A DNA stretch of 64,000 nt, from positions 496,001-560,000 of the forward strand of contig NZ_CP030064.1 in NCBI RefSeq assembly GCF_003990725.2, given 5' to 3'. The translations under genes were made by a program, and so were the position numbers. The notes beneath the pieces are model-generated. The model searched no databases. It was not told the DNA's origin and saw only the letters and a list, made by a program, of their open reading frames with translations. This DNA comes from Halorubrum sp. PV6. GTDB lineage: Archaea > Halobacteriota > Halobacteria > Halobacteriales > Haloferacaceae. Below are positions 33,865-43,477 of this stretch, one piece after another (positions within the stretch are counted from its first letter, which is position 1; the number at the start of each line of letters is the position of its first letter).

Positions 33865-35703
33865 ATGAGCCGAAACGACGAGGTCGCCGCCCGCTTGGAG
33901 GAGTTCGCCGACCGGCTCGAAGCGACGGGCGTCGAGTACAAGCCGACGGCCTACCGCCGCGCCGCCGAGAACGTCCGCGAACACACCGCGCCGGTCGAGG
34001 ACCTCGCGGCCGACGGCGAGGCCGCGGTCGCCGAGATCGACCGCGTCGGCGACGCCATCGCCGCGAAGATAGTCGAGTACGTCGAGACCGGCGAAATCGA
34101 GGAGCTCGAATCGCTGCGCGAGGAGCTCCCCGTCGACATCGGCGCGCTGACCGCGGTCGAGGGCGTCGGCCCGAAGACGGTCGGGAGCCTCTACGAGGCG
34201 CTGGAGATAACCACCCTCGACGAACTGGAGGCGGCCGCGGAGGCGGAAGAGATTCAGACTGTCTCCGGGTTCGGCGCAAAAACAGAAACGAACATCTTGG
34301 AGAACATCCCGTTCGCGCGCGAGGCCCGGAAGCGAACCCGCCTCGGCGACGCCCGGCCCGTCGCCGACGCCGCGCTGTCGCACCTCGACGCGGTCGACGC
34401 GGTCGCGTCGGTCGAGGTGTGCGGCTCGATCCGCCGGTGGAAGGCGACCATCGGCGACATCGACATCCTCGTCGCCAGCGAGGCGCGCGAGCCCATCGTC
34501 GAGGCGTTCACCGACTGGCCCGAGGCGGACGCGACGATAGAGGCGGGCACCGGTAAGGCGAGCGTCCGCGCGAACGGCACCCGCGTCGACCTCCGGATCG
34601 TCGACCCCGACGAGTTCGGCGCTGCGCTCCAGTACTTCACGGGATCGCGCGCGCACAACGTCGCGGTCCGCAACCGGGCCATCGACCGCGGGTTGAAGCT
34701 CAACGAGTACGGGCTCTTCGACGTGAGCGAGGTCGACGAGGCGGCCGCCGAACCCGACGCGGCCGACGCCGACAGCCGGCGCGTGGGCGAGCGCGTCGCC
34801 GGTGCGACCGAGGACGGCGTCTACGAGGCGCTCGACATGGCGCCCGTCCCGCCCGAGCTGCGCGAAGACACCGGGGAGGTCGCGGCGGCCGCGGCCGGCG
34901 ACCTGCCGGATCTCGTCGAGATGAGCGATCTCCACGGCGATCTGCACACCCACACCGACTGGTCCGACGGCGGGTTCTCGATCGCGGAGATGATCGAGGC
35001 GGCCGCGGCGCGCGGCGACGACCTGTACGCGATCACCGACCACGCCGCGGGGCCGGGCGTCGTCGCGAACACCGGCCTCGACGAGGCCGAAATCGCCGAC
35101 CAGGCCGAGGCGGTCGCGGCGGCGGCCCGCCAGATCGACGGGGCAGTCGCGTTCGGCGACGTACAGGACGCGGGCGAGCCGGCCGACGCGGCCGACGCCG
35201 ACCTCGTCGTGTGCCACGGGATCGAGGCCAACATCGACGCCGAGGGCGCGGTCACCACCGACGACGAGACGCTCGCCGCCCTCGACGTCGTCGTCGCGTC
35301 GCCGCACTCCGCGCTCGGACAGGACTCGGCGGCCGCCACCGAGCGACTGATCCGGGCGGTCGAACACCCGCACGTCGACGTGCTCGGCCACCCGACGGGC
35401 CGGCTCATCAACAGCCGCCCCGGTCTCGACCCGGACGTGACGGCGGTGGTCGAGGCGGCCGCGGCCGCCGGCACGGCCATCGAGGTGAACGCGAACCCCG
35501 CCCGGCTCGACGCCGACGGCGACGCGGTCCGCGCCGCCGTCGACGCGGGCGCGAGTATCGCGATAAACACCGACGCACACGCGCCCCGCGAACTCGGATA
35601 CGCCCGCTACGGGGTCCACACCGCCCGGCGCGGCTGGGCCGAGGTCGCCGACGTGCTCAACGCGCGCTCGGTCGCCGACCTCGCCGCGTTCCTCCGCGAG
35701 TGA
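33865..35703 (+). CDS. polX: Family X DNA polymerase / 3'-5' exonuclease PolX
   Basis: A 612-residue repair polymerase. An N-terminal 8-kDa helix-hairpin-helix region (DVAARLEEF-type opening, VEGVGPKTVGSLYEAL, VSGFGAKTETNIL) precedes the nucleotidyltransferase fingers and palm, whose metal Asp residues are in CGSIRRWKATIGDIDILV and RVDLRIVDP. YFTGSRAHNVAVRNRA binds the incoming nucleotide. A C-terminal PHP domain starts DLHGDLHTHTDWSDGG, with later ligands ITDHA, VVASPHSAL, DVLGHPTGR and NTDAHAP. PHP supplies 3'-5' exonuclease and possibly AP-endonuclease activity for base-excision repair. The ATG follows an AT-rich promoter (CTTATTAGTAG near 33831). The TGA overlaps the next ATG. Confidence 0.95.
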   Translation: MSRNDEVAARLEEFADRLEATGVEYKPTAYRRAAENVREHTAPVEDLAADGEAAVAEIDRVGDAIAAKIVEYVETGEIEELESLREELPVDIGALTAVEGVGPKTVGSLYEALEITTLDELEAAAEAEEIQTVSGFGAKTETNILENIPFAREARKRTRLGDARPVADAALSHLDAVDAVASVEVCGSIRRWKATIGDIDILVASEAREPIVEAFTDWPEADATIEAGTGKASVRANGTRVDLRIVDPDEFGAALQYFTGSRAHNVAVRNRAIDRGLKLNEYGLFDVSEVDEAAAEPDAADADSRRVGERVAGATEDGVYEALDMAPVPPELREDTGEVAAAAAGDLPDLVEMSDLHGDLHTHTDWSDGGFSIAEMIEAAAARGDDLYAITDHAAGPGVVANTGLDEAEIADQAEAVAAAARQIDGAVAFGDVQDAGEPADAADADLVVCHGIEANIDAEGAVTTDDETLAALDVVVASPHSALGQDSAAATERLIRAVEHPHVDVLGHPTGRLINSRPGLDPDVTAVVEAAAAAGTAIEVNANPARLDADGDAVRAAVDAGASIAINTDAHAPRELGYARYGVHTARRGWAEVADVLNARSVADLAAFLRE

Positions 35704-36308
35704 TGCCGCCGAACGACGACGGCGTCGACGCCCGCGGCGACGAGCTCGTCGACGAGAGCGCACGGCCCGAGAGCGCGCGCGACGCGGCCGCCCCCGACCC
35801 GCCGCGCGTCCTCGTGGACGTGATGTGCGGGTCGCTCGCGACGCACCTCCGGATGTGCGGGTACGACGCGGCGTACGCGCTCGACCGGGGAATCGAGGCC
35901 GACGACCGGCTCCTCGCGCTCGCGGCCGACGAGGGGCGGCTCCTGCTCACGCGCGACCGCGAGCTCGCGAGCCGGGCCGACGGCGACGGTTCCGGCGCGG
36001 TCCTCCTCACCGAGCGCGACGTGCTCGACCAGCTTCGCGAGGTCGCGGCGGCGGGACTGCCGGTCGAACTCGCCGCGACGCCGACGCGCTGCGGCGACTG
36101 TAACGGGCCGGTCGAGCGCGTCGGCGAGGGCGGGGTCGCCGTGCCACCGGGCGCCCGACCCGACTACGTGCCCGACGACGTTGGCGCGGCGCCCGCGAGC
36201 GACGGCGACGCCGAGCCCCGACCCGCGTGGCGCTGTCGCGACTGCGGACGCTGGTTCTGGAAGGGCGGCCACTGGGAGTCGGTGGCGGCGCGGCTCGATG
36301 ACCTGTGA
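35703..36308 (+). CDS. Mut7-C type RNase domain protein with zinc ribbon
   Basis: A 201-residue protein of the Mut7-C/PIN-like RNase family. About 35 polar N-terminal residues precede the core VLVDVMCGSLATHLRMCGYD and LLLTRDRELASR, which carry the acidic metal ligands. Two CxxC pairs (RCGDCNGPVE and WRCRDCGRWFWKGGHW) form a C-terminal zinc ribbon interrupted by an acidic insertion. Mut7-C proteins are suspected RNases. Its start overlaps the polX stop (TGATG), so the two are cotranslated. Whether they cooperate is unknown. Confidence 0.85.
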   Translation: MPPNDDGVDARGDELVDESARPESARDAAAPDPPRVLVDVMCGSLATHLRMCGYDAAYALDRGIEADDRLLALAADEGRLLLTRDRELASRADGDGSGAVLLTERDVLDQLREVAAAGLPVELAATPTRCGDCNGPVERVGEGGVAVPPGARPDYVPDDVGAAPASDGDAEPRPAWRCRDCGRWFWKGGHWESVAARLDDL

Positions 36309-36379
36309 CCGGTCTTCGACCCCCGACCCGCACCCGCCGAGCGTAATCGGTTTGGCCGGGACGCTCCTACGAGCCGGTA

Positions 36380-37024
36380 ATGAACCGCGAGCAGGCCGTC
36401 GACCGGCTGGAAACCCTCGTCGACCGCGTCGAGACCGAGCCGATGCCGGTCCCCGTCCGCGAGGTGTGGGCGTTCGGCGACGTGGCGCTCGGGCTCGACC
36501 CCGTCGACCGCCTCGACGTGTACCTCACGAAGGACGTGATCATGGGCGGCGACGCCGACGCGGCCGCCGACTTCGCCGCCGAGTACGGCGTGAAGGGGGT
36601 CGGCACCTCCGTCCGCGCCGAGTGGGCGAACGCGCACCCGGACCGCGTGCGAGCGAGCGACAACGGGTACGCCGCGCCCGAGCAGTGTCTCGCCGCCGAA
36701 CTGGTCGCCGCCGACGAGCCGATCCACCTCGAAGTGTGTAACGCGAGCTTCGAGGACAACGTGCGCCAGCGCTTAAAAGGGGCGCTGGCCCGCGACGCCT
36801 ACGAGGAGGTGCTCGACCCGCGCGGCGTCTGTCTGTGGGTCGACGGCACCCGCGACACGGAGGCGTTCGACCGCCTCCGCGACGCCTCGCTCGCGATGCC
36901 GACGCTGGCCGCCGCGCTCGGGATGCTCGGCGCCGACGAGAACGTGGCAAACGAGGCCGCCGACGTGCTCAAACGACAGCGCGCCGAACAGGAGGGGCCG
37001 TCCGTCCGCGGCGACATGGTGTAG
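36380..37024 (+). CDS. Conserved haloarchaeal protein (DUF7095-like)
   Basis: A 214-residue soluble protein beginning MNREQAVDRLETLVDRVE. It contains REVWAFGDVALGLDPVDRLD followed by VYLTKDVIMGG, a pattern reminiscent of a nucleotidyltransferase-like strand with acidic residues, and LGMLGADENVANEAADVLKR near the end. I recall it as DUF7095, with low certainty on the number. No catalytic motif is certain. Spacing from the Mut7-C gene is 71 bp on the same strand, so it may share its operon. Confidence 0.72.
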   Translation: MNREQAVDRLETLVDRVETEPMPVPVREVWAFGDVALGLDPVDRLDVYLTKDVIMGGDADAAADFAAEYGVKGVGTSVRAEWANAHPDRVRASDNGYAAPEQCLAAELVAADEPIHLEVCNASFEDNVRQRLKGALARDAYEEVLDPRGVCLWVDGTRDTEAFDRLRDASLAMPTLAAALGMLGADENVANEAADVLKRQRAEQEGPSVRGDMV

Positions 37025-37143
37025 GCGTCTGCCGGGCTCTCGGCTGTGCCTCGCTATTCGTTGCGGTCGTGTCGGACCGTTCGGAAAAATACGGAAAAAA
37101 CGTCCCTCGGTCATCGAAGACCCTGAGGGCGGCGTCACCTGAA

Positions 37144-37422
37144 TTACTTCGCGCTGGGCTTCGTCTCTTCAGGCGGCGACTGGCCGCCCAGGCGTTCCTT
37201 GTACGTATTCATGCCGATGGCAGCGTTGAGCGGGCATTTCTGCGTCGTGGCGGTGGCTGTGAATACCGCCCCGACCACGACTGCCGCTCCGGCGAGGACG
37301 AGGCCGAGGGTCCCTGCTGACAACGTGACGAATCCGCCAAACGCGGCGATGCCCACGAGAATCAGTATCGGACCGAGTACGAACCGTACGCTCCTGTCGT
37401 ATCCGCCTACATTTTTTTGCAT
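37144..37422 (-). CDS. DUF2892 (YgaP-like transmembrane) protein
   Basis: A 92-residue protein with the classic QKNVGGYDRSVRFVLGPIL opening, two hydrophobic helices (residues ~13-30 and 36-56) and the CPLNAAIGMNTYKER end. DUF2892 proteins are small inner-membrane proteins sometimes attached to rhodanese domains. A GGTAGGAG Shine-Dalgarno-like sequence lies close to the ATG, which is unusual among the leaderless genes here, and a TTTTTAAG box lies ~55 nt upstream. Confidence 0.85.
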   Translation of the reverse strand: MQKNVGGYDRSVRFVLGPILILVGIAAFGGFVTLSAGTLGLVLAGAAVVVGAVFTATATTQKCPLNAAIGMNTYKERLGGQSPPEETKPSAK

Positions 37423-37580
37423 GATTGTTCAGCTCCTACCTTTCATATACGTTCGCTGAGGTATTAACCGTATCTTAAAAACCACCAGTCCATGCGTTTC
37501 CGCTGGTGTGCCACGCAGAATCGATCCAGATCGATTGGTCCAAATCGATTTCGGTGTCCCTGCCACGGCGGATCCTTTCG

Positions 37581-38396
37581 TCAGGCCTCGGTCTCGACCC
37601 GACCCACGGTCACGTCGAACGGAACGCGCTCGACGCGCTCGTACGACTCGTCGTCGATGGCCGCGACCACGTCGCGACCCATCGCGCGCCAGCGCCGGCG
37701 CAGGTCGTCGTACGCGCTCTCGGAGGTCGCCGCGATGAGTTCCTCACGATTGTCGGCGAGCCCCGCCCCAGAGGCTTTCCGCGCCGCGGCGGTCAGCGCC
37801 GGCTCCGCGTACGGCGCCGCGACGCGCTTCTCGTGGACGTACCGCCGCGTCTGTATCCCTTTGAGCCCCGCCGCCGCGAACGCCTCGCGGACCCGGTCGC
37901 CGAGCGCCACGTCGGTGTCGACCCCCTCTAGGTACGCCGCCCGCGCTTCCCGCTCTAAGCGCTCCTCGGCGTCGACGGTCGAGGTCACCGTCACGTCGGC
38001 GTTGTCGGGTTCGACCGCGGCGACCAATCCCGACGAAACCCGCGCGAACTCCCGGACCGCGGCGGTCGGGTCGGGGAGATTGATAAGGAGGGCCTGACAC
38101 ACCGCGAGGTCGACGGCGTCGTCCGGGACGGGGAGCCGCGTCGCGTCGCCGACGGCGTACGGGAGCCCGGTCTCCTCGCGGGCGACGCCGAGCAGCGTCG
38201 GGTCGGCGTCGACGCCGACCACGGTCGCGTCCGGCGGCGTCTCCGCGTCGATGACGCGGGTCAACTCGCCGGTGCCGCAGCCGGCGTCGAGGACGCGGCG
38301 GCGGTCCGCCAACTCCAGGCCGTCGAGCGCCTCCCGGTCGTCGTTCCACATCCCGCGGCGGGTGTGTTCGAGGTACTCCGCGGAGAAGCGTCGCAC
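37581..38396 (-). CDS. Class I SAM-dependent methyltransferase
   Basis: A ~271-residue methyltransferase with SAM motif I RRVLDAGCGTGELTRVI, the acidic loop VVGVDADPTLL and motif II-like DLAVCQALLINLPDP. The substrate is unknown. A GTG at 38396 (VRRFSAEYLEHTRRGMW) is chosen because it falls after the stop of the upstream gene and begins at the conserved helix. Longer in-frame extensions would overlap the neighbour and are Thr/Arg-rich. Confidence 0.82.
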   Translation of the reverse strand: MRRFSAEYLEHTRRGMWNDDREALDGLELADRRRVLDAGCGTGELTRVIDAETPPDATVVGVDADPTLLGVAREETGLPYAVGDATRLPVPDDAVDLAVCQALLINLPDPTAAVREFARVSSGLVAAVEPDNADVTVTSTVDAEERLEREARAAYLEGVDTDVALGDRVREAFAAAGLKGIQTRRYVHEKRVAAPYAEPALTAAARKASGAGLADNREELIAATSESAYDDLRRRWRAMGRDVVAAIDDESYERVERVPFDVTVGRVETEA

Positions 38397-38451
38397 GCCA
38401 CCGGGTTCGACACAGGCGCGAATAAACGTGCGGGACTCGGACCGACCGGAC

Positions 38452-38937
38452 TCAGAGTTCGTCGTCGCCGTCGTCCTCGTCGTCGCCCTCGCCGTCGCCG
38501 CCGAACCCGGCAACGTCCGCGAGGAGTGCCGCCGAGACGCCGGCGCAGTAGCCGACGAACGCCCCGCTCAGCCCGATGAGCGCGAACGACCACGTCACCC
38601 CGGCGAGCGGATCGCCGCCGCTGCCGACGCCGGGGACGCCGAAGACGGACCCGACCGCGACGAGCGCGGCGAACACGCCGGCGGGCACGACGCCCACCGT
38701 CAGACACGCCGGGCCGCCACACCGCGCGTACGCGCCGGCCGCCGCGACGGGAGCCGGGGCGTAAAACACCAAGAGCGGGACGAGCCGGTCGGTCAGCGCC
38801 GCCGCGGACTGGACGTCCGCGAGGTCGGCGACGATGGCGACCACGAGCGACAGCGCCACGACGCCGGCGAACCCGCCGACCATCGTGAGCGCCAACCGGC
38901 GCCGTTGGCCGATGAGTAGCGCCTCCGTGGTGGTCAT
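38452..38937 (-). CDS. Haloarchaeal four/five-helix membrane protein
   Basis: A 161-residue membrane protein starting MTTTEALLIGQRRRLALTMV. Hydrophobic stretches cover about residues 17-38, 50-68, 74-97 and 108-135, and the C-terminus is acidic (GDGEGDDEDDGDDEL). No family function is known to me. A strong TTTTATAT box 22-31 nt upstream predicts a leaderless transcript, which may also carry the methyltransferase downstream. Confidence 0.72.
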   Translation of the reverse strand: MTTTEALLIGQRRRLALTMVGGFAGVVALSLVVAIVADLADVQSAAALTDRLVPLLVFYAPAPVAAAGAYARCGGPACLTVGVVPAGVFAALVAVGSVFGVPGVGSGGDPLAGVTWSFALIGLSGAFVGYCAGVSAALLADVAGFGGDGEGDDEDDGDDEL

Positions 38938-38958
38938 GTTCGTGGATCGGACGCCGAC

Positions 38959-38968
38959 GTATATAAAA
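38959..38968 (-). promoter_or_regulatory. Box A of the 38452-38937 membrane protein gene
   Basis: The minus strand reads TTTTATATAC, centred about 27 nt before the ATG at 38937. Confidence 0.75.
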
Positions 38969-39015
38969 GCGCGTCGGACGCTGGGCCGCTCCGTCGGGCG
39001 CCCGTCAGTCACGCG

Positions 39016-39852
39016 TCAGTCGGCGCGAAGTTCCCGGACGCGGTCGATGTTCCACGCGAAACTCTTCCCGTCCTCGGTGGGCGTCTCCAGCGCGAGCGGC
39101 ACGTCCGCGAGCGCCGGGTGGTTGAGGAACCGCTCCATCCCCGCCTCGCCGATGTGGCCCTCGCCAATGTGGGCGTGCTCGTCTTTGTGGGTGCCGCAGG
39201 CGTGTTTCGAGTCGTTGAGGTGGACGTACGCCAAGTGTTCTAACCCCACCACGTCGTCGAACTCCGCGAGCGTCTCGTCGACCGCCTCGGGCGTCGAGAG
39301 GTCGTAGCCGGCCGCGAAGGCGTGTGCGGTGTCGACGCAGACGTCGATGTCGGTCTCCGTGCGGTCGATGATCCCCGCGAGGTGTTCGAACTCGCCGCCG
39401 AGTTTCGTCCCCGCGCCCGCGTCGCTCTCGATCAGGATCGTGACGCCCTCCGGCACGTCGATGTCGTCTATCACCGAGGCGGCGTTGTCGAGGCCGCCCT
39501 CGACGCCCGCGCCGGTGTGGGCGCCGAGGTGGACGTTGACGTAGGGGATGTCGAGCTTCGCGGCCGCGTCGACCTCCTTTTGCATCGAGTCGAGCGACTT
39601 CTCGCGGAGCCCGTCTTTCGGCGTACAGAGGTTCACGAGGTAGGAGGTGTGGATCACCCACGGCCCGTCGAGGTCGCGCTCGGTCCCCTCACGGAACCTT
39701 TCGGCCTCCTCGTCGCCGATGTTCGGGTCCTGCCACACCTGCGGCGAGTGGGTGAATATCTGTCCGCAGTTGCCGCCGACCTCGACCTGGTTCTCGACCG
39801 CGTTGTCTACGCCGCCCGCGATGGAGACGTGCGCGCCGACCTTGAGACTCAT
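39016..39852 (-). CDS. nfo: Endonuclease IV (AP endonuclease)
   Basis: A 278-residue TIM-barrel AP endonuclease for base-excision repair. It opens [20 protein letters not shown] and carries the trinuclear zinc ligands in [72 protein letters not shown]-type segments and ALETPTED. All blocks are intact and the length is standard. Confidence 0.96.
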   Translation of the reverse strand: MSLKVGAHVSIAGGVDNAVENQVEVGGNCGQIFTHSPQVWQDPNIGDEEAERFREGTERDLDGPWVIHTSYLVNLCTPKDGLREKSLDSMQKEVDAAAKLDIPYVNVHLGAHTGAGVEGGLDNAASVIDDIDVPEGVTILIESDAGAGTKLGGEFEHLAGIIDRTETDIDVCVDTAHAFAAGYDLSTPEAVDETLAEFDDVVGLEHLAYVHLNDSKHACGTHKDEHAHIGEGHIGEAGMERFLNHPALADVPLALETPTEDGKSFAWNIDRVRELRAD

Positions 39853-39944
39853 AGCCGATTCACGCGAGCGTCGGAAAAAGCCCCTTCGGAACCGCCCGGT
39901 TATCGCCGGAACGTGCACGCGCCGAGCCGAACCGCGCGCCGGCG

Positions 39945-40799
39945 TCAGTCGCTCGCTCCGGGACGGGTCCGGACCCACTCGTCGGCTCGGTACTTCGTCT
40001 CGACGAGCTCTTCGGCTCGGGCCAGTTCCGCCTCGGTCCACGACCCGTCGCGGTCGAGGTCGGTCGCCTCGCCGTCCCCGACCACCCACGCGGCGAGCGC
40101 GGCCTCCAGCGCGGCCACCGCGTCTGCCCGGTCGACGGCGGCCAGTTCGTCGATGCCGACCACCCGGTCGCGGAACGCGGCGGGCGTCACGGGCGGGTCC
40201 GCGAACGTCCCGAGGTGTCGCTCTGGCGTCACTGAAAAGGAGAGCGACCCGTGCTGGATCACCGCGTCTCGCTTCCGGTACTGGGCGTTGCCGGCGATCT
40301 TCCGGCGGGCGTCGGGTTCGCCGGCGTCGCCCGCCACCACGTCGTGTGCCGGGTGGAGTTCCCGCAGGTAGCAGGCCGGGTGGTACAGCTCCGGAACCGC
40401 GGTGTCGACGTAGTCGGCGTCGACGCCGAGGCGCTCGAACGCGTCCAGAACCGGCTCACAGAGGCGGTGATAACAGTCCATGAGCGCCCCCGGCACGTCG
40501 GCGGCCGGGACCGCGATCGAGTAGGCCACGTCGCCGTGCGCGTCGTGGTAGATCCCCCCGCCGCCGGTCTGTCGCCGGGTGACGTCGATCCCCTCGCGCT
40601 CGCAGAACCCCCAGTCGACGGTCGCCGGGTCCTGCCGGTAGCCGAGGGTGAGACAGCTCGGCTCCCACCGATACGTTCGCACGGTGGCCGGGCCGCCGGC
40701 GGCCGCGGTCTCCGCTGCGACTTCGTCCAGCGCCATCTGCATCGGGCCGGGCCGCGACTCCTCGCGGATCAGTCGCCAGTCGCCCGCGGGTGCGGTCAT
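39945..40799 (-). CDS. Lipoate-protein ligase A family protein (BPL/LplA/LipB fold)
   Basis: A 284-residue ligase that attaches lipoate or a related acyl group to E2/GcvH lysines. [20 protein letters not shown] opens the catalytic domain. [12 protein letters not shown] is the lipoyl-AMP-binding loop, and [21 protein letters not shown] contains the family's KI(A/S)G-Q motif with the catalytic lysine. The C-terminal ~65 residues form the accessory helical region. Octanoyltransferase activity is also possible in this fold. Confidence 0.9.
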   Translation of the reverse strand: MTAPAGDWRLIREESRPGPMQMALDEVAAETAAAGGPATVRTYRWEPSCLTLGYRQDPATVDWGFCEREGIDVTRRQTGGGGIYHDAHGDVAYSIAVPAADVPGALMDCYHRLCEPVLDAFERLGVDADYVDTAVPELYHPACYLRELHPAHDVVAGDAGEPDARRKIAGNAQYRKRDAVIQHGSLSFSVTPERHLGTFADPPVTPAAFRDRVVGIDELAAVDRADAVAALEAALAAWVVGDGEATDLDRDGSWTEAELARAEELVETKYRADEWVRTRPGASD

Positions 40800-40915
40800 G
40801 GTCGCCCTCCGCTCGCCGATCCGAAAGCGGTTGCGCTCGGGCGGTGAGGCTGCCGACGGTGGGCCGCGTCGCGGCCCCGGTCGAACGCGGCACCCTTCGC
40901 CGACACGTCGACTGC

Positions 40916-43195
40916 TCAGTCGGACGCGGCGTCAGCGTCGCTCCCGCCGTCGGCCGCGGTACGCTCGCCGCCGGCGCCGGTCACGGCCCCGTCCGGCGTC
41001 GGTGCCCCGCCGCCGTCTTCAGCCGAGATATCGAACGTCGCGAGGTGGTCCGCCAGTTCCGACGCCCGGTCGGCGAGCCCGTCGGCGCTGTTCGTCACGT
41101 GGCCGAGCGACGCCGTCTGATCCTCGGTGGCCGCCGACACCTCTTCGGCCTCCTCGACGGTCTGTCGGCTGTCGACCACCACCTCGTCGACCATCGTGAC
41201 CACCTCCTGTGCCGAGGCGGCTTGCTCGTCCGTGGCGCGACTGACCTCTTGGATGCTGTCGGCGATCGATTCGACATCTTCGGTGACGTCTTCGAGGGCT
41301 TCGACGCTCCGTTCGATCGTCGCCGCACCGCCTTTCACCTCGGACCGCATCCCGTGGATCTCCCCGACGGCGCTGGACGTCGCCGACTCCACCTCCGAAA
41401 TCCGGTCTTCGATCTCTTCGGTCGCCTCGCCGACGTCCCTCGCGAGCGACTTGATCTCCTCGGCGACGACGGCGAAGCCGTCGCCCGCGTCGCCGGCGTG
41501 AGCCGCCTCGATCGAGGCGTTCAACGCGAGGAGGTTCGTCTGTTCGGCGATGCTGTCGATGAGGTCGACGATCTCACCGATCGCCGTCATCTGCGCGTCG
41601 AGCGATTCGATCTCCGCCGCGGTCTGCTCGCTCGCCGCCTCGATCTCGGTCAACGCCGCGATCGCATCGGTGGCGTTCTCCCGCCCGGTCTGACCGCGGC
41701 CGGCCGCCGCCGTGGCCGTCTTCGTGACCTCGTCCGCCGCCGACGCGACCTCCTCGACGGTCGCCGAGAGGTCGTTCATCTCGTCTGACACCGCTTCCAG
41801 ACGCTCCGTCTGTCTCGTGTTGGTCGTCGCGATACCCTGTACGGAGTCGCTGACCCGCTGACTGGCCGCCTCGACGTCGCGGGTCCTGTCGACGACGGTC
41901 TGCGTCTCGTCGTCGACGGCGGCGGCAAACCGCTGGATCTCCAGGACGGTCGCTTCCATCTCCGCTATCATCTCGTTGAACTGCTCGGCGATGGTGGCCA
42001 TCGCCTCGTGTTCGGTTTCCGGGTCCATCCGGGCGGTCAGGTCGCCGTCGGCAGCCCGGTCCATCACCCGTCCGTACTCGTCGGCGCTGGCCTCTAACGA
42101 CGCCGAGAGGGACTCCAAGCGTTCGATTCGCTCCCGGAGGGCGACGCGCATCTCGTCGAAGGCGTCGTAGACGTCGGCCACCTCGTCGCTCCGCTCGGTC
42201 GAAAGGGTCGCATCGAGGTCTCCGTCCGCGAGCGCCGTCGCTCGGTCTCGGAGTCGCCGCAGCGACCCGATCGTCGACCGGCCGAAGGTGAGCCCGAACA
42301 GCGCGAATCCCAGAAGCGAGACGCCCGTTATCAGTATCAGGCTCTGTCTCACGGCACGCGAGACGGCGTACGCCTCGGATCTGGGCTGCCGGATGAGCGC
42401 CGCCATCTCGGTTCCCTCGACCGGCGCGTAGGCGACGACCGCACCGTCGGCCGTCTCGGAGAGCCCGACCGTCCCGTTGAGCCCGCGTCGCAGGTGCGTC
42501 GCGTCGCCTCCGTACGAATACGCAGAGCCGACCTCGGCCGTCCGTTGCGAGAGTTCGACGCTCCCGTCCTCGTTCACCACCTGCACGTACGACGAGTCCG
42601 AGGCGGTCTCGAACATCGCGGAGCGTTTCGTAACGTTGACCGTGATGACGACCGCGGTCGTCATCTGCTTGGTCGGGGTCGCGAAGGCGATCTGCTCGAC
42701 CCCGTTCCGTTCGTACACCTCCGAGACGGCGACGTTCGTCCAATCGGAAAACGCCAGCCGCTCCGTCTCTCTCGACCCTTGCGCCCACGTATACTGACCG
42801 CGGTCGAACGTGGTACCCTTCCCCGACAGGTTCGTGCTCGCGATGTACCGTCCGCTCGAGAGGTCGACCACGTGGATGGCTCGTGCGTCGGGCGGCAGCG
42901 AGTGGAAGTCGCTCGTGATGATCCCCTGAGCCGCCGCCCCGTCGGTCAGGAGGCTCCGCTGTGAGACCATCTGGGCCGATTGCTTGTACGTCCCGATCCA
43001 CGAGGCCGTCTCCTGTGCCTGCTGTTCGGCCTGCATCGTCAGTTGGGACTCGACAGACTCCTGTACGAGGCCCGAGACGCGCTGATCGGCGTAGAATCCG
43101 ACTCCACCGACGAGCAACGCGAGAAAGACTGTCAGAATAAGGAACTTTCTGAAAATGCTCTGTCGGACCGCCGCCGGAGCGACTGAATCTAGCAT
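40916..43195 (-). CDS. Methyl-accepting chemotaxis (halobacterial transducer) protein
   Basis: A 759-residue membrane transducer. TM1 is at residues ~13-33 ([20 protein letters not shown]), followed by a ~250-residue extracellular Cache-type sensor and TM2 at ~290-310. HAMP regions are linked to long coiled coils, then comes the signalling hairpin with [19 protein letters not shown] and [15 protein letters not shown] at the tip, which binds CheW/CheA. Methylation helices flank it. The C-terminus is Gly/Asp-rich. An AATTAATC box lies ~32-39 nt upstream. The ligand is unknown. Confidence 0.93.
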   Translation of the reverse strand: MLDSVAPAAVRQSIFRKFLILTVFLALLVGGVGFYADQRVSGLVQESVESQLTMQAEQQAQETASWIGTYKQSAQMVSQRSLLTDGAAAQGIITSDFHSLPPDARAIHVVDLSSGRYIASTNLSGKGTTFDRGQYTWAQGSRETERLAFSDWTNVAVSEVYERNGVEQIAFATPTKQMTTAVVITVNVTKRSAMFETASDSSYVQVVNEDGSVELSQRTAEVGSAYSYGGDATHLRRGLNGTVGLSETADGAVVAYAPVEGTEMAALIRQPRSEAYAVSRAVRQSLILITGVSLLGFALFGLTFGRSTIGSLRRLRDRATALADGDLDATLSTERSDEVADVYDAFDEMRVALRERIERLESLSASLEASADEYGRVMDRAADGDLTARMDPETEHEAMATIAEQFNEMIAEMEATVLEIQRFAAAVDDETQTVVDRTRDVEAASQRVSDSVQGIATTNTRQTERLEAVSDEMNDLSATVEEVASAADEVTKTATAAAGRGQTGRENATDAIAALTEIEAASEQTAAEIESLDAQMTAIGEIVDLIDSIAEQTNLLALNASIEAAHAGDAGDGFAVVAEEIKSLARDVGEATEEIEDRISEVESATSSAVGEIHGMRSEVKGGAATIERSVEALEDVTEDVESIADSIQEVSRATDEQAASAQEVVTMVDEVVVDSRQTVEEAEEVSAATEDQTASLGHVTNSADGLADRASELADHLATFDISAEDGGGAPTPDGAVTGAGGERTAADGGSDADAASD

Positions 43196-43477
43196 CTGTG
43201 TCGGCCTCTGACAGGAGCCGATTAATTTGCAGCGCTCAAATTATATCCCCTGATATCGCCTATAAATACGTCATACGGCTATATTGGGATATATTGGTCT
43301 CACAATTTCCGCCGAGGTTCGACCCAGGTGACTCTCTCAGTACCGCACATATCCGGATCGATTTCGAACGACACACTCGACAAAGGAGTATATTTCTTAT
43401 ATATCAACCAGCTGTGAACACGCGCAGTCGTCCGACAGCAGGTGGTGACGCTCCGCGGGCGGCGTCGGGCCGGCGTC

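Noticed and set aside
33829-35763. A 644-codon open frame on the minus strand
   Set aside because: It is the antisense of polX. The protein has no recognisable motif and polX is clearly coding.
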